A DNA stretch of 64,000 bases from Litorimonas sp049647245 (GTDB taxonomy: Bacteria > Pseudomonadota > Alphaproteobacteria > Caulobacterales > Maricaulaceae): the NCBI GenBank assembly GCA_049647245.1, contig JBARXH010000205.1:1-64000 (forward strand). Reading direction: 5' to 3'. This document shows, one piece after another, positions 8,811 to 17,253 of this stretch. The notes beneath the pieces are model-generated. The model saw nothing but the letters and a program-made list of their open reading frames with translations. It ran no database searches and was not told the DNA's origin. The first letter of the stretch is position 1, and the number at the start of each line of letters is the position of its first letter. Made by a program: the position numbers and the translations under genes.

Positions 8811-9053
8811 TCAGTCGGTGTTGGAGAGCGTCTTGCGTGCCTTCTTGAAGCCTGAGTCAGAGGCGAGGAAGCTGGCGAGCATGGACGGGACGAGCGTGCC
8901 GGCCGCCACCTCTTCGCCGTAGCTCTGCGCATAGAGCTGGGCATAGTCTTCGAGCATTCGGTACGTCTCTGGCTCGACATGGATAGTCATCTTGACCGGC
9001 GTGAGGTCCGGCAGCTTCGCGATGCGCAAGCTGGGAGTTTGGGTGTCGGACAT
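8811..9053 (-). CDS. DUF2274 family protein
   Basis: An 80-residue protein directly behind trbI (3-bp gap). LRIAKLPDLTPVKMTIHVEP, the following hydrophilic helix (YRMLEDYAQLYAQSYGEE) and the LVPSMLASFLASDSGFKKAR end match DUF2274. This family almost always follows trbI in trb-type operons, and a ribbon-helix-helix-like fold has been suggested from the pattern. It may be regulatory or assist the mating apparatus; nothing in the sequence decides this. Confidence 0.85.
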   Translation of the reverse strand: MSDTQTPSLRIAKLPDLTPVKMTIHVEPETYRMLEDYAQLYAQSYGEEVAAGTLVPSMLASFLASDSGFKKARKTLSNTD

Positions 9054-9056
9054 GGG

Positions 9057-10292
9057 TCAGCCTCCTTGGGCGTAGGGTGAAAGAACAAGGTCGCGATTGA
9101 CGATGACGCGCAACCGCCAGCCCGGGCGGACGCGCAAGGTCGGCTGGCGCTGAAGCGCGCGGGTCACGACGCGCTGGCCTGCATGGTTGATGGTGTCCTG
9201 CCCGCCATCTCGCAGGGCTTCGACGATCCGGTCCTCCTCGTCCGAGCCGATCTCGGACGCGATGGACAGAATGGACGACAGGATCGCCGCGCCGAATAGG
9301 TCGCCCCGGTGCCGATCGACGCGGTCGCGCAAGCCCGTCTGTCCGGACAGGTCCACGCCGGGCAGGCTTTCGATGACGAGGGACGAGCCGTCCGGACGGA
9401 TGATCCGGGTCCAGACGACCAGTGCGCGGGACTGCCCCGCCTCGATATCGCTCTCATAGCGGCCGAGCAGGCGCGAGCCTTGCGGGATCAGAAGATGCTG
9501 ACCGGTCGGCGTGTCGAACACGTTTTCTGTGACCTGCCCGATAATCTGCCCCGGCAGGTCGGAGTTCAAACCTGTGACAAGACTCGCCGGGATGACCGTG
9601 CCAGCCATGACCTGATAGGGCGACATTGGCATGTGAAGGCTGTGCGGATTGTAGATGTCGGCATCTGACAGGCCGCTCTCATCATTAGAAACCGAACCAG
9701 GGTTGTCTTCGAGGGCATCCTCGCCGGTTTGCAAGACGCCATCGTTGCCGAACAGCGCTGCCAAGGCTGCGACACCCGGATCGACAATCTGTGGATCGAC
9801 CTCAGCGTTATTGGGCTGAACACGATCTCCGCCGCTATCATGCGCGATGAAGAAGAGTTTGGAGGTACGTGGCGACGGCACACTAGCCGTCGACGTCTGA
9901 CCGGGCGACACGCTGTAGCTTGGCGGCGGCGCATAGTCGTAGGATGACGGCTGGTAGCGGAACGGATTGTCCGGCGGCTCCTCGCGGGGCGCATTGTAAA
10001 ACCCCGAACCGATATCGCCTGGCATTGGCGGCCCCAAAATTGACACGGGTTGTTCAACATCGGCGTAGCTGTCTGGGAGTTCATTCAAGGTGTCCGGAAG
10101 GACTTTGCTGGTCGTATTATAGAGCTCGCGCGGTGCAATGGTATCGCTCTCCGGCGAGCGTAGAGCGAACCCGGCCGCCAGCATCAGCACGAGCGCCGAT
10201 CCGCCTAGCAAACCCATGATCACACGTTTGTTGAACCGCTTGACCGACGGCGGCGCGCCGCGGATCTGCAAGTCATGGTTCGTGCCGCTCAT
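9057..10292 (-). CDS. trbI: Conjugal transfer protein TrbI (VirB10-like)
   Basis: A 411-residue VirB10/TrbI homologue that spans from inner to outer membrane in the type IV secretion core complex. A cytoplasmic N-terminus is followed by a single membrane helix (VIMGLLGGSALVLMLAAGFAL, residues ~25-45), a Pro-rich periplasmic linker (residues ~60-150) and the conserved beta-barrel domain with GTVIPASLVTGLNSDLPGQI and HLLIPQGSRLLGRY. The N-terminus overlaps trbG by four bases, so translation is coupled. Confidence 0.93.
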   Translation of the reverse strand: MSGTNHDLQIRGAPPSVKRFNKRVIMGLLGGSALVLMLAAGFALRSPESDTIAPRELYNTTSKVLPDTLNELPDSYADVEQPVSILGPPMPGDIGSGFYNAPREEPPDNPFRYQPSSYDYAPPPSYSVSPGQTSTASVPSPRTSKLFFIAHDSGGDRVQPNNAEVDPQIVDPGVAALAALFGNDGVLQTGEDALEDNPGSVSNDESGLSDADIYNPHSLHMPMSPYQVMAGTVIPASLVTGLNSDLPGQIIGQVTENVFDTPTGQHLLIPQGSRLLGRYESDIEAGQSRALVVWTRIIRPDGSSLVIESLPGVDLSGQTGLRDRVDRHRGDLFGAAILSSILSIASEIGSDEEDRIVEALRDGGQDTINHAGQRVVTRALQRQPTLRVRPGWRLRVIVNRDLVLSPYAQGG

Positions 10293-11341
10293 GACGCGAC
10301 CCGGTCGATACGGACCACCTGTTGATCCTTTTCACCGAGACGGAGCTCGGCGCGACCGAACAGTCGGTCGACGACATAGTAGCGCCCTTTGACCCGGTAG
10401 TTCACGAGCTGACTGTCGCCATCCGTGCCGACGACAAAGAGCGGCGGCGCTTCGCCTTGGTCTAGCCGCGCCGGAAACTGGATGTAGACCTTGCGGCCAT
10501 CATCGAAGGCCCGAAGGGGACGCCAGTGGGGTTCGTCACCCTCGATCGCGTAGCGGAAGTTAAGTGCATCGACTGCGAGTGCGGTTGGGAACGCCGCATT
10601 GGCGGCGTTCGATACAGGTTGTTTCTCGGCCATCGAGGGAGTCGACTGGATGGGTCGAAGCAGCGCTCTCCGCTCTTTGGACAGGCTAATCAGGGACTGC
10701 TGCGGATAGCGCCAGGACACGGCGGCCATGTAGGTCTCGCGGTAGGATGTCAGCTCGATGTGATATGCCCGCTGGGATGTGGTGATGACGAGGTTGGTCG
10801 TGAGACCGCTCTCGATCGGTTTGACCAGGATGTGGACCTGTTCGGCTAAGCCTTCGCCCGAAAGCGTATCGCCAAGGATCCAACGCTCCGTCTCACCGGA
10901 AGAAACGGAGATGAGCCGTTCTCCGGGTTGCAAAGCGATGTCTGTCACCTGCTCTGGGGCTGTGTAGACTTGATAGAGCGCTCCCTTGGCGAACGGGTAG
11001 ACTTGGATCGCATTGACGTAAGCGCCGCTCTTCGGCCCAACGATAGAATTCGCATGGGCTGCATCGATGATGTCATGCGGCTTCTTGTGAGATTCCGTGG
11101 AAGTCACACCCTGTATCTCTCGCGGCTTCAACTGGCCCGGCATGGGGATCGGCGTGAACCGTTCTACTTCGACGGTTCGCGTGACGGTCTCGACCTCATC
11201 GTCGGACGCAATGACCGCTTGCACGAGCGGCGTATCGTCCAACTTGAAATCATCTGGCGCGTTGTTGAAGTGTGTTCCGAGTGTCGAGCAACCGCTTAAA
11301 ACGATAACGGATGTGGTCAGGGCAAAGGTTGCGGCTTTCAT
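10289..11341 (-). CDS. trbG: Conjugal transfer protein TrbG (VirB9-like lipoprotein)
   Basis: A 350-residue VirB9/TrbG homologue. It begins with a lipoprotein signal (ALTTSVIVLSGCSTLG), which agrees with an outer-membrane core-complex location. The C-terminal half contains the family blocks NFRYAIEGDEPHWRPLRAFD and YIQFPARLDQGEAPPLFVVG. It partners TrbI and TrbF in the envelope-spanning channel. It overlaps trbF and trbI by four bases on each side. The extended N-terminal linker before the beta-domain is within the family's range. Confidence 0.92.
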   Translation of the reverse strand: MKAATFALTTSVIVLSGCSTLGTHFNNAPDDFKLDDTPLVQAVIASDDEVETVTRTVEVERFTPIPMPGQLKPREIQGVTSTESHKKPHDIIDAAHANSIVGPKSGAYVNAIQVYPFAKGALYQVYTAPEQVTDIALQPGERLISVSSGETERWILGDTLSGEGLAEQVHILVKPIESGLTTNLVITTSQRAYHIELTSYRETYMAAVSWRYPQQSLISLSKERRALLRPIQSTPSMAEKQPVSNAANAAFPTALAVDALNFRYAIEGDEPHWRPLRAFDDGRKVYIQFPARLDQGEAPPLFVVGTDGDSQLVNYRVKGRYYVVDRLFGRAELRLGEKDQQVVRIDRVAS

Positions 11342-12039
11342 GGCGCGTCTCCTGTTTTGATGCGGTCTTGCGACCAGTGGATGGCATGGACGTAAACACC
11401 GAGCGGGTTGCGCTGGAGCGTGGCCTCGTCGCGCGGCGGATCAGTGACGATGGTGAGATGGGCGGTGTGGTTGGAAACCGACTGCTTCACACCCGAGCGG
11501 AACTCGGTCTCCTGCCAGCGAACTTCGAAAGTCGCGTCTGACGACCGAACCACGCTCTGCACATCGACCGCGACAGACCGGACACCGACTTCTGCGAAAG
11601 GGTCATTGGTCGTTGCGTAATCCGAGAGCGTCGCAGCGGCTTGGCTGGTTGCGAAGTCATATGCGTAAAGCCAGTTCTGGCGAACGACGACCGGGTCGGT
11701 CGAGACCCCGCGAACGTGGCGGATAAATTCTGCGAGCTGAAACGTGATCTGCGCGTCGCTCGGTACGAAGTCTTTCACGGTCGGCGTAACGCCGCGCACC
11801 TCGCCCGTTGTGTCAATTTCGACAACGTAAGGCGTGACCAGACTTTGCGTGGCCTGCCAGAGCAGACCTCCAGCCAGCACGACTGACAGTCCGATCGACA
11901 TGAGCGTGGCGAGCCGCCAGTTCTTGGCTTGCACGCGTGCCGATCCAAGGCGTTCGTCCCAGACCTGGGCTGCCTTTTGGTAAGGCGTCGTCGGCTCGGG
12001 TGTTCGCCCGTAGGCGGATTGGGATCTCTTCCAGACCAT
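11338..12039 (-). CDS. trbF: Conjugal transfer protein TrbF (VirB8-like)
   Basis: A 233-residue bitopic inner-membrane protein. The N-terminal cytoplasmic tail contains PYQKAAQVWDERLGSARVQA, followed by one membrane helix (residues ~46-66) and a periplasmic NTF2-like VirB8 domain (VVEIDTTGEVRGV, FIRHVRGVSTDPVVVRQNW). TrbF/VirB8 is the nucleation factor of the type IV secretion channel. The end overlaps trbG by four bases, and trbL lies 14 bases upstream. Confidence 0.92.
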   Translation of the reverse strand: MVWKRSQSAYGRTPEPTTPYQKAAQVWDERLGSARVQAKNWRLATLMSIGLSVVLAGGLLWQATQSLVTPYVVEIDTTGEVRGVTPTVKDFVPSDAQITFQLAEFIRHVRGVSTDPVVVRQNWLYAYDFATSQAAATLSDYATTNDPFAEVGVRSVAVDVQSVVRSSDATFEVRWQETEFRSGVKQSVSNHTAHLTIVTDPPRDEATLQRNPLGVYVHAIHWSQDRIKTGDAP

Positions 12040-12053
12040 GTCTATCTCCTGTT

Positions 12054-13436
12054 TCAGTCTTCGTCGTTGAGTTTGGGGCCGGTGGACGCGCCGCCGCTGT
12101 CACCACCGCGTAAGCCGTGGAGGGCTGCGCTCTCGGCGCGCTGTCTGTTTTGAGAACTGGAGGCTTTCCTCGCCCAGTCGGGTGCCGGGTTGGGCCCTCC
12201 GACGTCTGCGGCTGGCGTGTTCGAATTAGCAGCATCTGCGCTACGGATCGTGCCGCCTGTGCCGGTGACGGCACCCCGTGCCCCGGCACGGGTCGATCCT
12301 TGGATTGCATCGCCTGCACCGTACATTCGCCGCTTGGCGGCATGGGCCACTGAGCCGATTCCGGCCTGGGCCACGGCCCCCAAACCGGCGGCTGTGCCGC
12401 GCATGCCACCTGCGCCGCTGGCGGCCTTGCCCATGGCGAAGGCCATAGACGTGCCACCGCCGAGGGATGCACCAGCTTTGGCGGCCCCGACGGCTGTGCC
12501 GCCTGCCACTTTCGTCGCACCAATCGTTCCAGCGACGCCTGCGGCTCCGGCAGCCCCGACGGCTGCCGCTGTGCCGACGACTGCGCCCGCTCCAAGCTGC
12601 GGGGCACCGCTGACCAGACCTGTCGCAATGCCTGGACCGAACAAGCCCAGGGCGAACAGAGCAAGACTGGCCAAGATAACGCCGCCTGCATCTTCGAGGG
12701 TGACGCTGCCAGAGAGGCCTGACGTCACTTCCGAAAATAATGTCGAGCCAATTCCGATGATTACCGCAAGCACCATGACCTTGATGCCGGACGACACGAC
12801 GTTGCCGAGCACGCGCTCGGCTAGAAATGACGTCTTGTTCCAGAGCGCAAATGGGACCAGCACGAACCCAGCCAGGGTTGTCAGCTTGAATTCGATGATC
12901 GTCACGAAAAGCTGGATCGCGAGAAAGTAGAAAGCGACGATTGTGATCAGCCAGGCGAGAAACAGCACAGCGATCAGAACGATGTTTACGAAGAAGGCGA
13001 CCGGTCCGGTCAACTCTTTGATCGTATCTAGAATGGGTGTGGCCGCATCAAAGCCGGTGCTGGCAATGAAGCCTGGCCGCATCAAATCCGCCGCCGTCAA
13101 GCTCGTTCCCGTTGCCTGCAAGCCAAGTCCGGTGAAGCTGTCGAAGATGACCCCGGATAGGAACGCGAAGTTGCCGATAATGTAGGCGAAGGCCCCGATA
13201 TAGAGTACCTTCTTGATGAACTTGGCCATCACCGTGCCGTCCGAACTCATCGCCCAGAAAACGCCAGCAAGAACGAGGTCAATGACGATAAGTGTGGCGA
13301 CAAGAAAATCGACTTCAGGGCCGAGCAGTCCAAACCCGGAGTCGATGTAGACCGAGAAGGTCTCCATGAACCGGTCGATGACCGACAGGTCGGCGGGGGG
13401 CGATGGTGGCGGGCTGGCTTGTAGGATCGGGACCAC
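12054..13436 (-). CDS. trbL: Conjugal transfer protein TrbL (VirB6-like)
   Basis: A 460-residue polytopic inner-membrane protein. Five or six hydrophobic segments lie within residues ~35-270, including the KKVLYIGAFAYIIGNFAFLS region typical of TrbL. A long Gly/Ala-rich cytoplasmic tail (residues ~275-400) and a polar C-terminus follow. It is the channel component through which the substrate crosses the inner membrane. The start is GTG, two bases after the trbJ stop. No disruption is visible. Confidence 0.9.
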   Translation of the reverse strand: MVPILQASPPPSPPADLSVIDRFMETFSVYIDSGFGLLGPEVDFLVATLIVIDLVLAGVFWAMSSDGTVMAKFIKKVLYIGAFAYIIGNFAFLSGVIFDSFTGLGLQATGTSLTAADLMRPGFIASTGFDAATPILDTIKELTGPVAFFVNIVLIAVLFLAWLITIVAFYFLAIQLFVTIIEFKLTTLAGFVLVPFALWNKTSFLAERVLGNVVSSGIKVMVLAVIIGIGSTLFSEVTSGLSGSVTLEDAGGVILASLALFALGLFGPGIATGLVSGAPQLGAGAVVGTAAAVGAAGAAGVAGTIGATKVAGGTAVGAAKAGASLGGGTSMAFAMGKAASGAGGMRGTAAGLGAVAQAGIGSVAHAAKRRMYGAGDAIQGSTRAGARGAVTGTGGTIRSADAANSNTPAADVGGPNPAPDWARKASSSQNRQRAESAALHGLRGGDSGGASTGPKLNDED

Positions 13437-13438
13437 GA

Positions 13439-14149
13439 CTAACCGCCCATCCCTGATACTCGGCCCATGAACGCGTCATGGCGGGCCGTGCCGACCTGCT
13501 CTGCATAGAGCGCGCGCGACCGTTCAATGGCATCGGCGCGGTATTGCGACGCCATCAAGCTCTGCATCTGCATGGACTGTTTGGCAGACAGAGCAGTAAT
13601 CTGGTTGCCTGCCTGCATGGCAGACAGTTCGCCGGGAGCCGACTGCGACGCGCTCAACAAGGTCTCGAGATTTCGGCCGTCCCGTTCGATGGCGCCGCTG
13701 ATCTGCGCCTGCATCCGGATGGAGTCGCGATAGGCCATGATCGCGGCATCTTGCTGAGCATCGGCAATTTGGGCCTGCTCGGTCACCGACCAATTGGCAT
13801 AGGCGTCTGGGAAGTGGTGCTCAAACGCCGTTTCGATCTGGTCGATCCGGTAGGTCAGACCGCGCGCTTCATGCTGGAGGCGATTGATCTCCGCCAGCGT
13901 ACGGTCGAGATCGGGGCCAAGATAGACGCCTTGTCGGATCAGATGCTTCGCTTGATTTTGCAGCATTACGATCTGCTGCTGTACCTGCTGGAAAGACCGG
14001 GTCGCTGTCAGGACGTTCTGTGCGAGGTTGGTCGGGTCGAGCACAATGTCACCGATGCCAAAGATGGCGTGGGCCGGCGCGGCGAAGGCGAGCGGCAGAA
14101 CGACGGCGGCAAGCAAAGCCTGTCGAAAGGTTTTGAAGGCACGGCGCAT
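13439..14149 (-). CDS. trbJ: Conjugal transfer protein TrbJ (VirB5-like)
   Basis: A 236-residue exported protein. The start at 14149 has a GGAGA ribosome site and overlaps the TAA that ends the original trbE frame (TAATG). A signal peptide is clear (QALLAAVVLPLAFAAPAHA, residues ~9-27). The mature part is helical, with FGIGDIVLDPTNLAQNVLTA and a Gln-rich segment, as in TrbJ/VirB5 minor pilus proteins that contact recipients. A longer reading frame starting at 14221 would overlap trbE and lacks support. Confidence 0.9.
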   Translation of the reverse strand: MRRAFKTFRQALLAAVVLPLAFAAPAHAIFGIGDIVLDPTNLAQNVLTATRSFQQVQQQIVMLQNQAKHLIRQGVYLGPDLDRTLAEINRLQHEARGLTYRIDQIETAFEHHFPDAYANWSVTEQAQIADAQQDAAIMAYRDSIRMQAQISGAIERDGRNLETLLSASQSAPGELSAMQAGNQITALSAKQSMQMQSLMASQYRADAIERSRALYAEQVGTARHDAFMGRVSGMGG

Positions 14150-14391
14150 TAGGCGTCTCCATGAGTTGAGAAGGACGAGAGAAGATCGGCAGCCCAATCG
14201 AGCTGTTGCCAGTGCAGCCATCGTGCTGCGAAGTCAGAGCCGTTTGACGACGCTCGGACGCCGTCGGCCTCCATCAGCGCGCCAACCGATGATGCGCCGC
14301 AAAAAGCCAGCGCGATGGGACCGAGCGTCAGATCGAAGAGGCGGTTTCCGGCGCGGCTCTGAAAGTAGTAATCCCGCTTGGGCGTCGCCTG
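14149..14391 (-). pseudogene. trbE: Orphaned 3' end of trbE after an in-frame stop
   Basis: Directly behind the TGA at 14392-14394 the same frame stays open for 80 codons and ends in TAA at 14149-14151, overlapping the trbJ ATG. The translation begins QATPKRDYYFQSRAGNRLFD and continues with LTLGPIALAFCGASS, which is the normal C-terminal tail of TrbE. With it the protein would be 808 residues, the usual TrbE length. The tail is therefore lost unless the TGA is read through. Confidence 0.85.
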
Positions 14392-16575
14392 TCAGATAAG
14401 CTGTATTTGTGTGTCGTTGAGGCCGAAGCGACGATAGGCATCGAGCTGTTGCGGCTCGGTCGCGCGGCTATTGGGCAGGAAAATGCGCGACGGGCAGCTT
14501 TCGATGAGGGCGGGCGCAATTGTGCTATTGGCGACATCGGATAGTGATTGGGTCGCGAAGATGACTGAGACGTTCTTCTTGCGCAGTACCTTTAGCCATT
14601 CGCGGATGCGGTCCGCGAAGACCGGGTCGTCGAGGAAGACCCATGCCTCGTCCAGTACGAGTAAGGTTGGGTGTCCATTGAACCGCGCTTCGAGACGATG
14701 GAAGAGATAGGTCAGGACCGGCAGGACCAAAGCCTTGCTGTGCATCAGCTCTTCCATCTCGAAGCACTGCCAGTCGGCGTCAAGTGAGATATCTGTATCT
14801 GCATCGAGCACGGAGCCGTGTGGCCCAGCCAACGTATAGGGATGGATGGCTTGGCGGAGGTGCGAGGATTGAAGCAGAGCTTCCAGGCCCGTCAAGGTTC
14901 GCTCTTCGACCGGCGCAGAGGCGAGCGAGTTAAGCGCGCTCCATACCGTGTCCTTAATGTCAGGTGTAACCTCGACACCTTCCTGACGCAGCAGGTCGAG
15001 CAACCAACCTTCGGCCCATGCGAGGTCTTGGGGCTTATCGATGTTGCGAAGCGGCTGGAAGCAGAGTCCGCCTTCTCCGCCCAGCTCATAGTGCTGACCA
15101 CTCATGCCGAGCGTCGCGACTTTTGCACTGCGGCCCTTATCGAACAGGAAAACCTGCGCGTTCTCGTAGCGGCGAAACTGCAAGGCCAGCAGACACAGCA
15201 GGACGGACTTCCCGGCGCCGGTTGGCCCGACGATCAAAGTATGGCCAATATCGCCTTGATGGGTCACCAAACGAAATGGCGTATGTCCTTGGGTCGTGGC
15301 GTGCAGCAGCGGCGGACCATCCATATGGTCATTGCGCTCCGGTCCGGCCCAGATGGCCGAGAGCGGCATCATGTGCGCGAGATTCAGCGTGTGGATAATG
15401 GGCTGGCGGACATTGGCATAAGACTGTCCAGGGATCGAGCCAAGCCAGGCTTCGACGGCATTGACCGTCTCGCGGATGGTGACGAAGCCCTGCCCATTGA
15501 CGAGCCGTTCGACCGCTTTGATTCGAGCTTCGGTAATCGCCGCATCGACATCGCTGACGACTATGGTCTGCGTGACATAGCCGAAGCCGACATGATCCTG
15601 ACCCAGCAACTGTAGGGCGGTGTCGGCGTCCCCAGCTTGATTATCCGCGTCAGTGTCGACGAGCGCGGAGGCTTCGTTCGTTATGACTTCCTTCAAGATC
15701 GCCATGACGCTCTTGCGCTTGGCGAACCATTGGCGGCGATAGCGACCAAGCACCTTGGTCGCCTCGGACTTATCCATCGGCAGGAAGCGCGTAGTCCATC
15801 GATAGGGGAAGCCGAGGCCGTTAAGGGCGTCCAACAAGCCCGGTTCCATTGCGCCCGGAAAGCCCATGACAGTCACACAACGGACGTGCTGACCGCCCAA
15901 CTTGGGCGCTAGACCGCCGACCAAGTCGACACCGCCGAGAACGGCATCAAGGTGCATCGGAATGTCCGGCGCACGCACGTGCTGTCGTTTGTCGGGCGCA
16001 AGACAAGACTGGAGATAGGTCAGCATCTCATCATCGGACAGAAAAACTGCCACCGGAAAGACACCCGCAAGCAAGTCAAGAGCAGCGTCCGTATTGCGGA
16101 CGAAGGCTGTAAGAAAATCTAGGCTCGCGTTCTCGGCGCCATTTTTGTCGTTATCGATAAAGACAGTCTCCAGCCTACCGATCTTGTCGGCAGGCGGAAG
16201 GAAGGTGAAAGTCAGGTGATAATCGGACTCGAAAAGCGCGCCCGAAGCCGTGTTCAACCCACGCCGCTCTTCATTGATCAGCCAAGCGAGCGGGTCGCGA
16301 AACTTGGAGGGTGCATAGCCCTCCGCTTCACGTCGTGTCGCCTCGAAGTGAAGCGCCCAGCCAGATCCAAACCGGCGCAAAGCATTGTTGATCCTAGCGC
16401 AGGTCGCGATCAACTCCTGCGGGGTCGAGCTGTCGAGATCGGGGCCGCGAAAGCGCATCGTGCGCTGGAAGCTGCCATCTTTGTTGAGGATCACACCCGG
16501 TGCGACGAGCGCAGCCCATGGGAGATGGTCGGCCAGCGCGGCAGGGCGTTGACGGTATTCGCGAAGGAACATCAT
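14392..16575 (-). CDS. trbE: Conjugal transfer ATPase TrbE (VirB4-like), C-terminally truncated
   Basis: The motor ATPase of the mating apparatus: 727 residues as it stands. The start at 16575 (ATG overlapping the trbD TGA) gives the standard N-terminus REYRQRPAALADHLPWAALV. Walker A is VGPTGAGKSVLL and Walker B is LLVLDEAWVFLDDP; the SVIFATQSLSDVANS block follows. The frame stops at TGA 14392-14394, 80 codons before the expected end, and the missing tail is still encoded in the same frame. The nucleotide-binding core is intact, so partial function is possible. A further 95-codon upstream extension of the frame overlaps trbD and trbC and is not used. Confidence 0.88.
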   Translation of the reverse strand: MMFLREYRQRPAALADHLPWAALVAPGVILNKDGSFQRTMRFRGPDLDSSTPQELIATCARINNALRRFGSGWALHFEATRREAEGYAPSKFRDPLAWLINEERRGLNTASGALFESDYHLTFTFLPPADKIGRLETVFIDNDKNGAENASLDFLTAFVRNTDAALDLLAGVFPVAVFLSDDEMLTYLQSCLAPDKRQHVRAPDIPMHLDAVLGGVDLVGGLAPKLGGQHVRCVTVMGFPGAMEPGLLDALNGLGFPYRWTTRFLPMDKSEATKVLGRYRRQWFAKRKSVMAILKEVITNEASALVDTDADNQAGDADTALQLLGQDHVGFGYVTQTIVVSDVDAAITEARIKAVERLVNGQGFVTIRETVNAVEAWLGSIPGQSYANVRQPIIHTLNLAHMMPLSAIWAGPERNDHMDGPPLLHATTQGHTPFRLVTHQGDIGHTLIVGPTGAGKSVLLCLLALQFRRYENAQVFLFDKGRSAKVATLGMSGQHYELGGEGGLCFQPLRNIDKPQDLAWAEGWLLDLLRQEGVEVTPDIKDTVWSALNSLASAPVEERTLTGLEALLQSSHLRQAIHPYTLAGPHGSVLDADTDISLDADWQCFEMEELMHSKALVLPVLTYLFHRLEARFNGHPTLLVLDEAWVFLDDPVFADRIREWLKVLRKKNVSVIFATQSLSDVANSTIAPALIESCPSRIFLPNSRATEPQQLDAYRRFGLNDTQIQLI

Positions 16576-16838
16576 GCGAGATAACCTTTCTGGCGAAGGT
16601 GGCGGCGCAGCACGTCGAGGAAGAGCGGATCGCGCTTGGCCGCGAAGACGCAGGCCGTCTGAGCCACAACCCAGACGGCGATGCCGACAGGCAAGAGCTG
16701 AAGGCCTAGGCCGAGTGCCGTTGCGAGCGTGCCATTGAGGATTGTGGCGGCGCGGGGCGCGCCTGCCATCATGATCGGCTGCGTGACTGAGCGGTGGACC
16801 GGAATGCTGAACCCCTCGATGTACTGAGCGGTGTTCAT
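16572..16838 (-). CDS. trbD: Conjugal transfer protein TrbD (VirB3-like)
   Basis: A small inner-membrane protein of 88 residues starting MNTAQYIEGFSIPVHRS, with two adjacent membrane segments (GTLATALGLGLQLLPVGIAV region) and a basic C-terminus, as in TrbD/VirB3. It anchors TrbE at the membrane. It overlaps trbC by one base (TGATG) and trbE by four (ATGA), so translation is coupled on both sides. The longer open frame upstream (to 17330) is only an extension through trbC. Confidence 0.9.
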   Translation of the reverse strand: MNTAQYIEGFSIPVHRSVTQPIMMAGAPRAATILNGTLATALGLGLQLLPVGIAVWVVAQTACVFAAKRDPLFLDVLRRHLRQKGYLA

Positions 16839-17185
16839 CAAAGCACCGCTCCGCCACCAAAGCTGAAGAAGCTCAGGAAGAAGCTGGTCGCGGTAAAGGC
16901 GATGGACAGGCCGAAGACGATCTGAATCAGCTTGCGGAAACCTCCGCCCGTGTCGCCGAAAGCAAGGCCGAGACCGGCTAGGATGATCGCCATCGTGCCG
17001 ACGATCTTGGCAATGGGGCCTTCGACGGAAGAGAGAATCTGCGTCAGCGGTCCTTCCCACGGCATACCCGACCCAGCTGCATGGGCAGATGGGGCAAGGA
17101 AGAAGACAGCGAGACCAACCGAAAGGCCGATGGCCAATTGTCGAGTGGAATGAGAGTTGAAGGCAGGACTGGAGAACAGCGTCAC
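16838..17185 (-). CDS. trbC: Conjugal transfer pilin TrbC (VirB2-like)
   Basis: A 115-residue prepilin. After a signal-like segment ending APSAHA (residues ~31-36), the mature pilin has two hydrophobic helices separated by a short GDTGGGFRK loop, the layout of VirB2/TrbC major pilins. A ribosome site AAGGAG precedes the ATG. It lies 68 bases behind trbB, the only sizeable gap in this part of the operon, and that gap holds a 14-bp palindrome. Confidence 0.9.
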   Translation of the reverse strand: MTLFSSPAFNSHSTRQLAIGLSVGLAVFFLAPSAHAAGSGMPWEGPLTQILSSVEGPIAKIVGTMAIILAGLGLAFGDTGGGFRKLIQIVFGLSIAFTATSFFLSFFSFGGGAVL

Positions 17186-17228
17186 AGGGGACTCCTTTTT
17201 GGATGGTAGAGGAACTCAAGTTTGACGT

Positions 17229-17242
17229 GAGGCTTAAGCCTC
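17229..17242. promoter_or_regulatory. 14-bp palindrome GAGGCTTAAGCCTC between trbB and trbC
   Basis: A perfect palindrome in the only real intergenic gap of the trb operon. The core TTCGAGGCTTAAG also occurs upstream of traG at 20967-20979, which suggests a shared binding site or internal promoter element. Function is inferred only. Confidence 0.4.
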
Positions 17243-17253
17243 GAAACTGATTG

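Noticed and set aside
16576..16860. N-terminal extension of trbE by 95 codons
   Set aside because: It runs through trbD and into trbC in another frame; the ATG overlapping the trbD stop gives the family's normal N-terminus.
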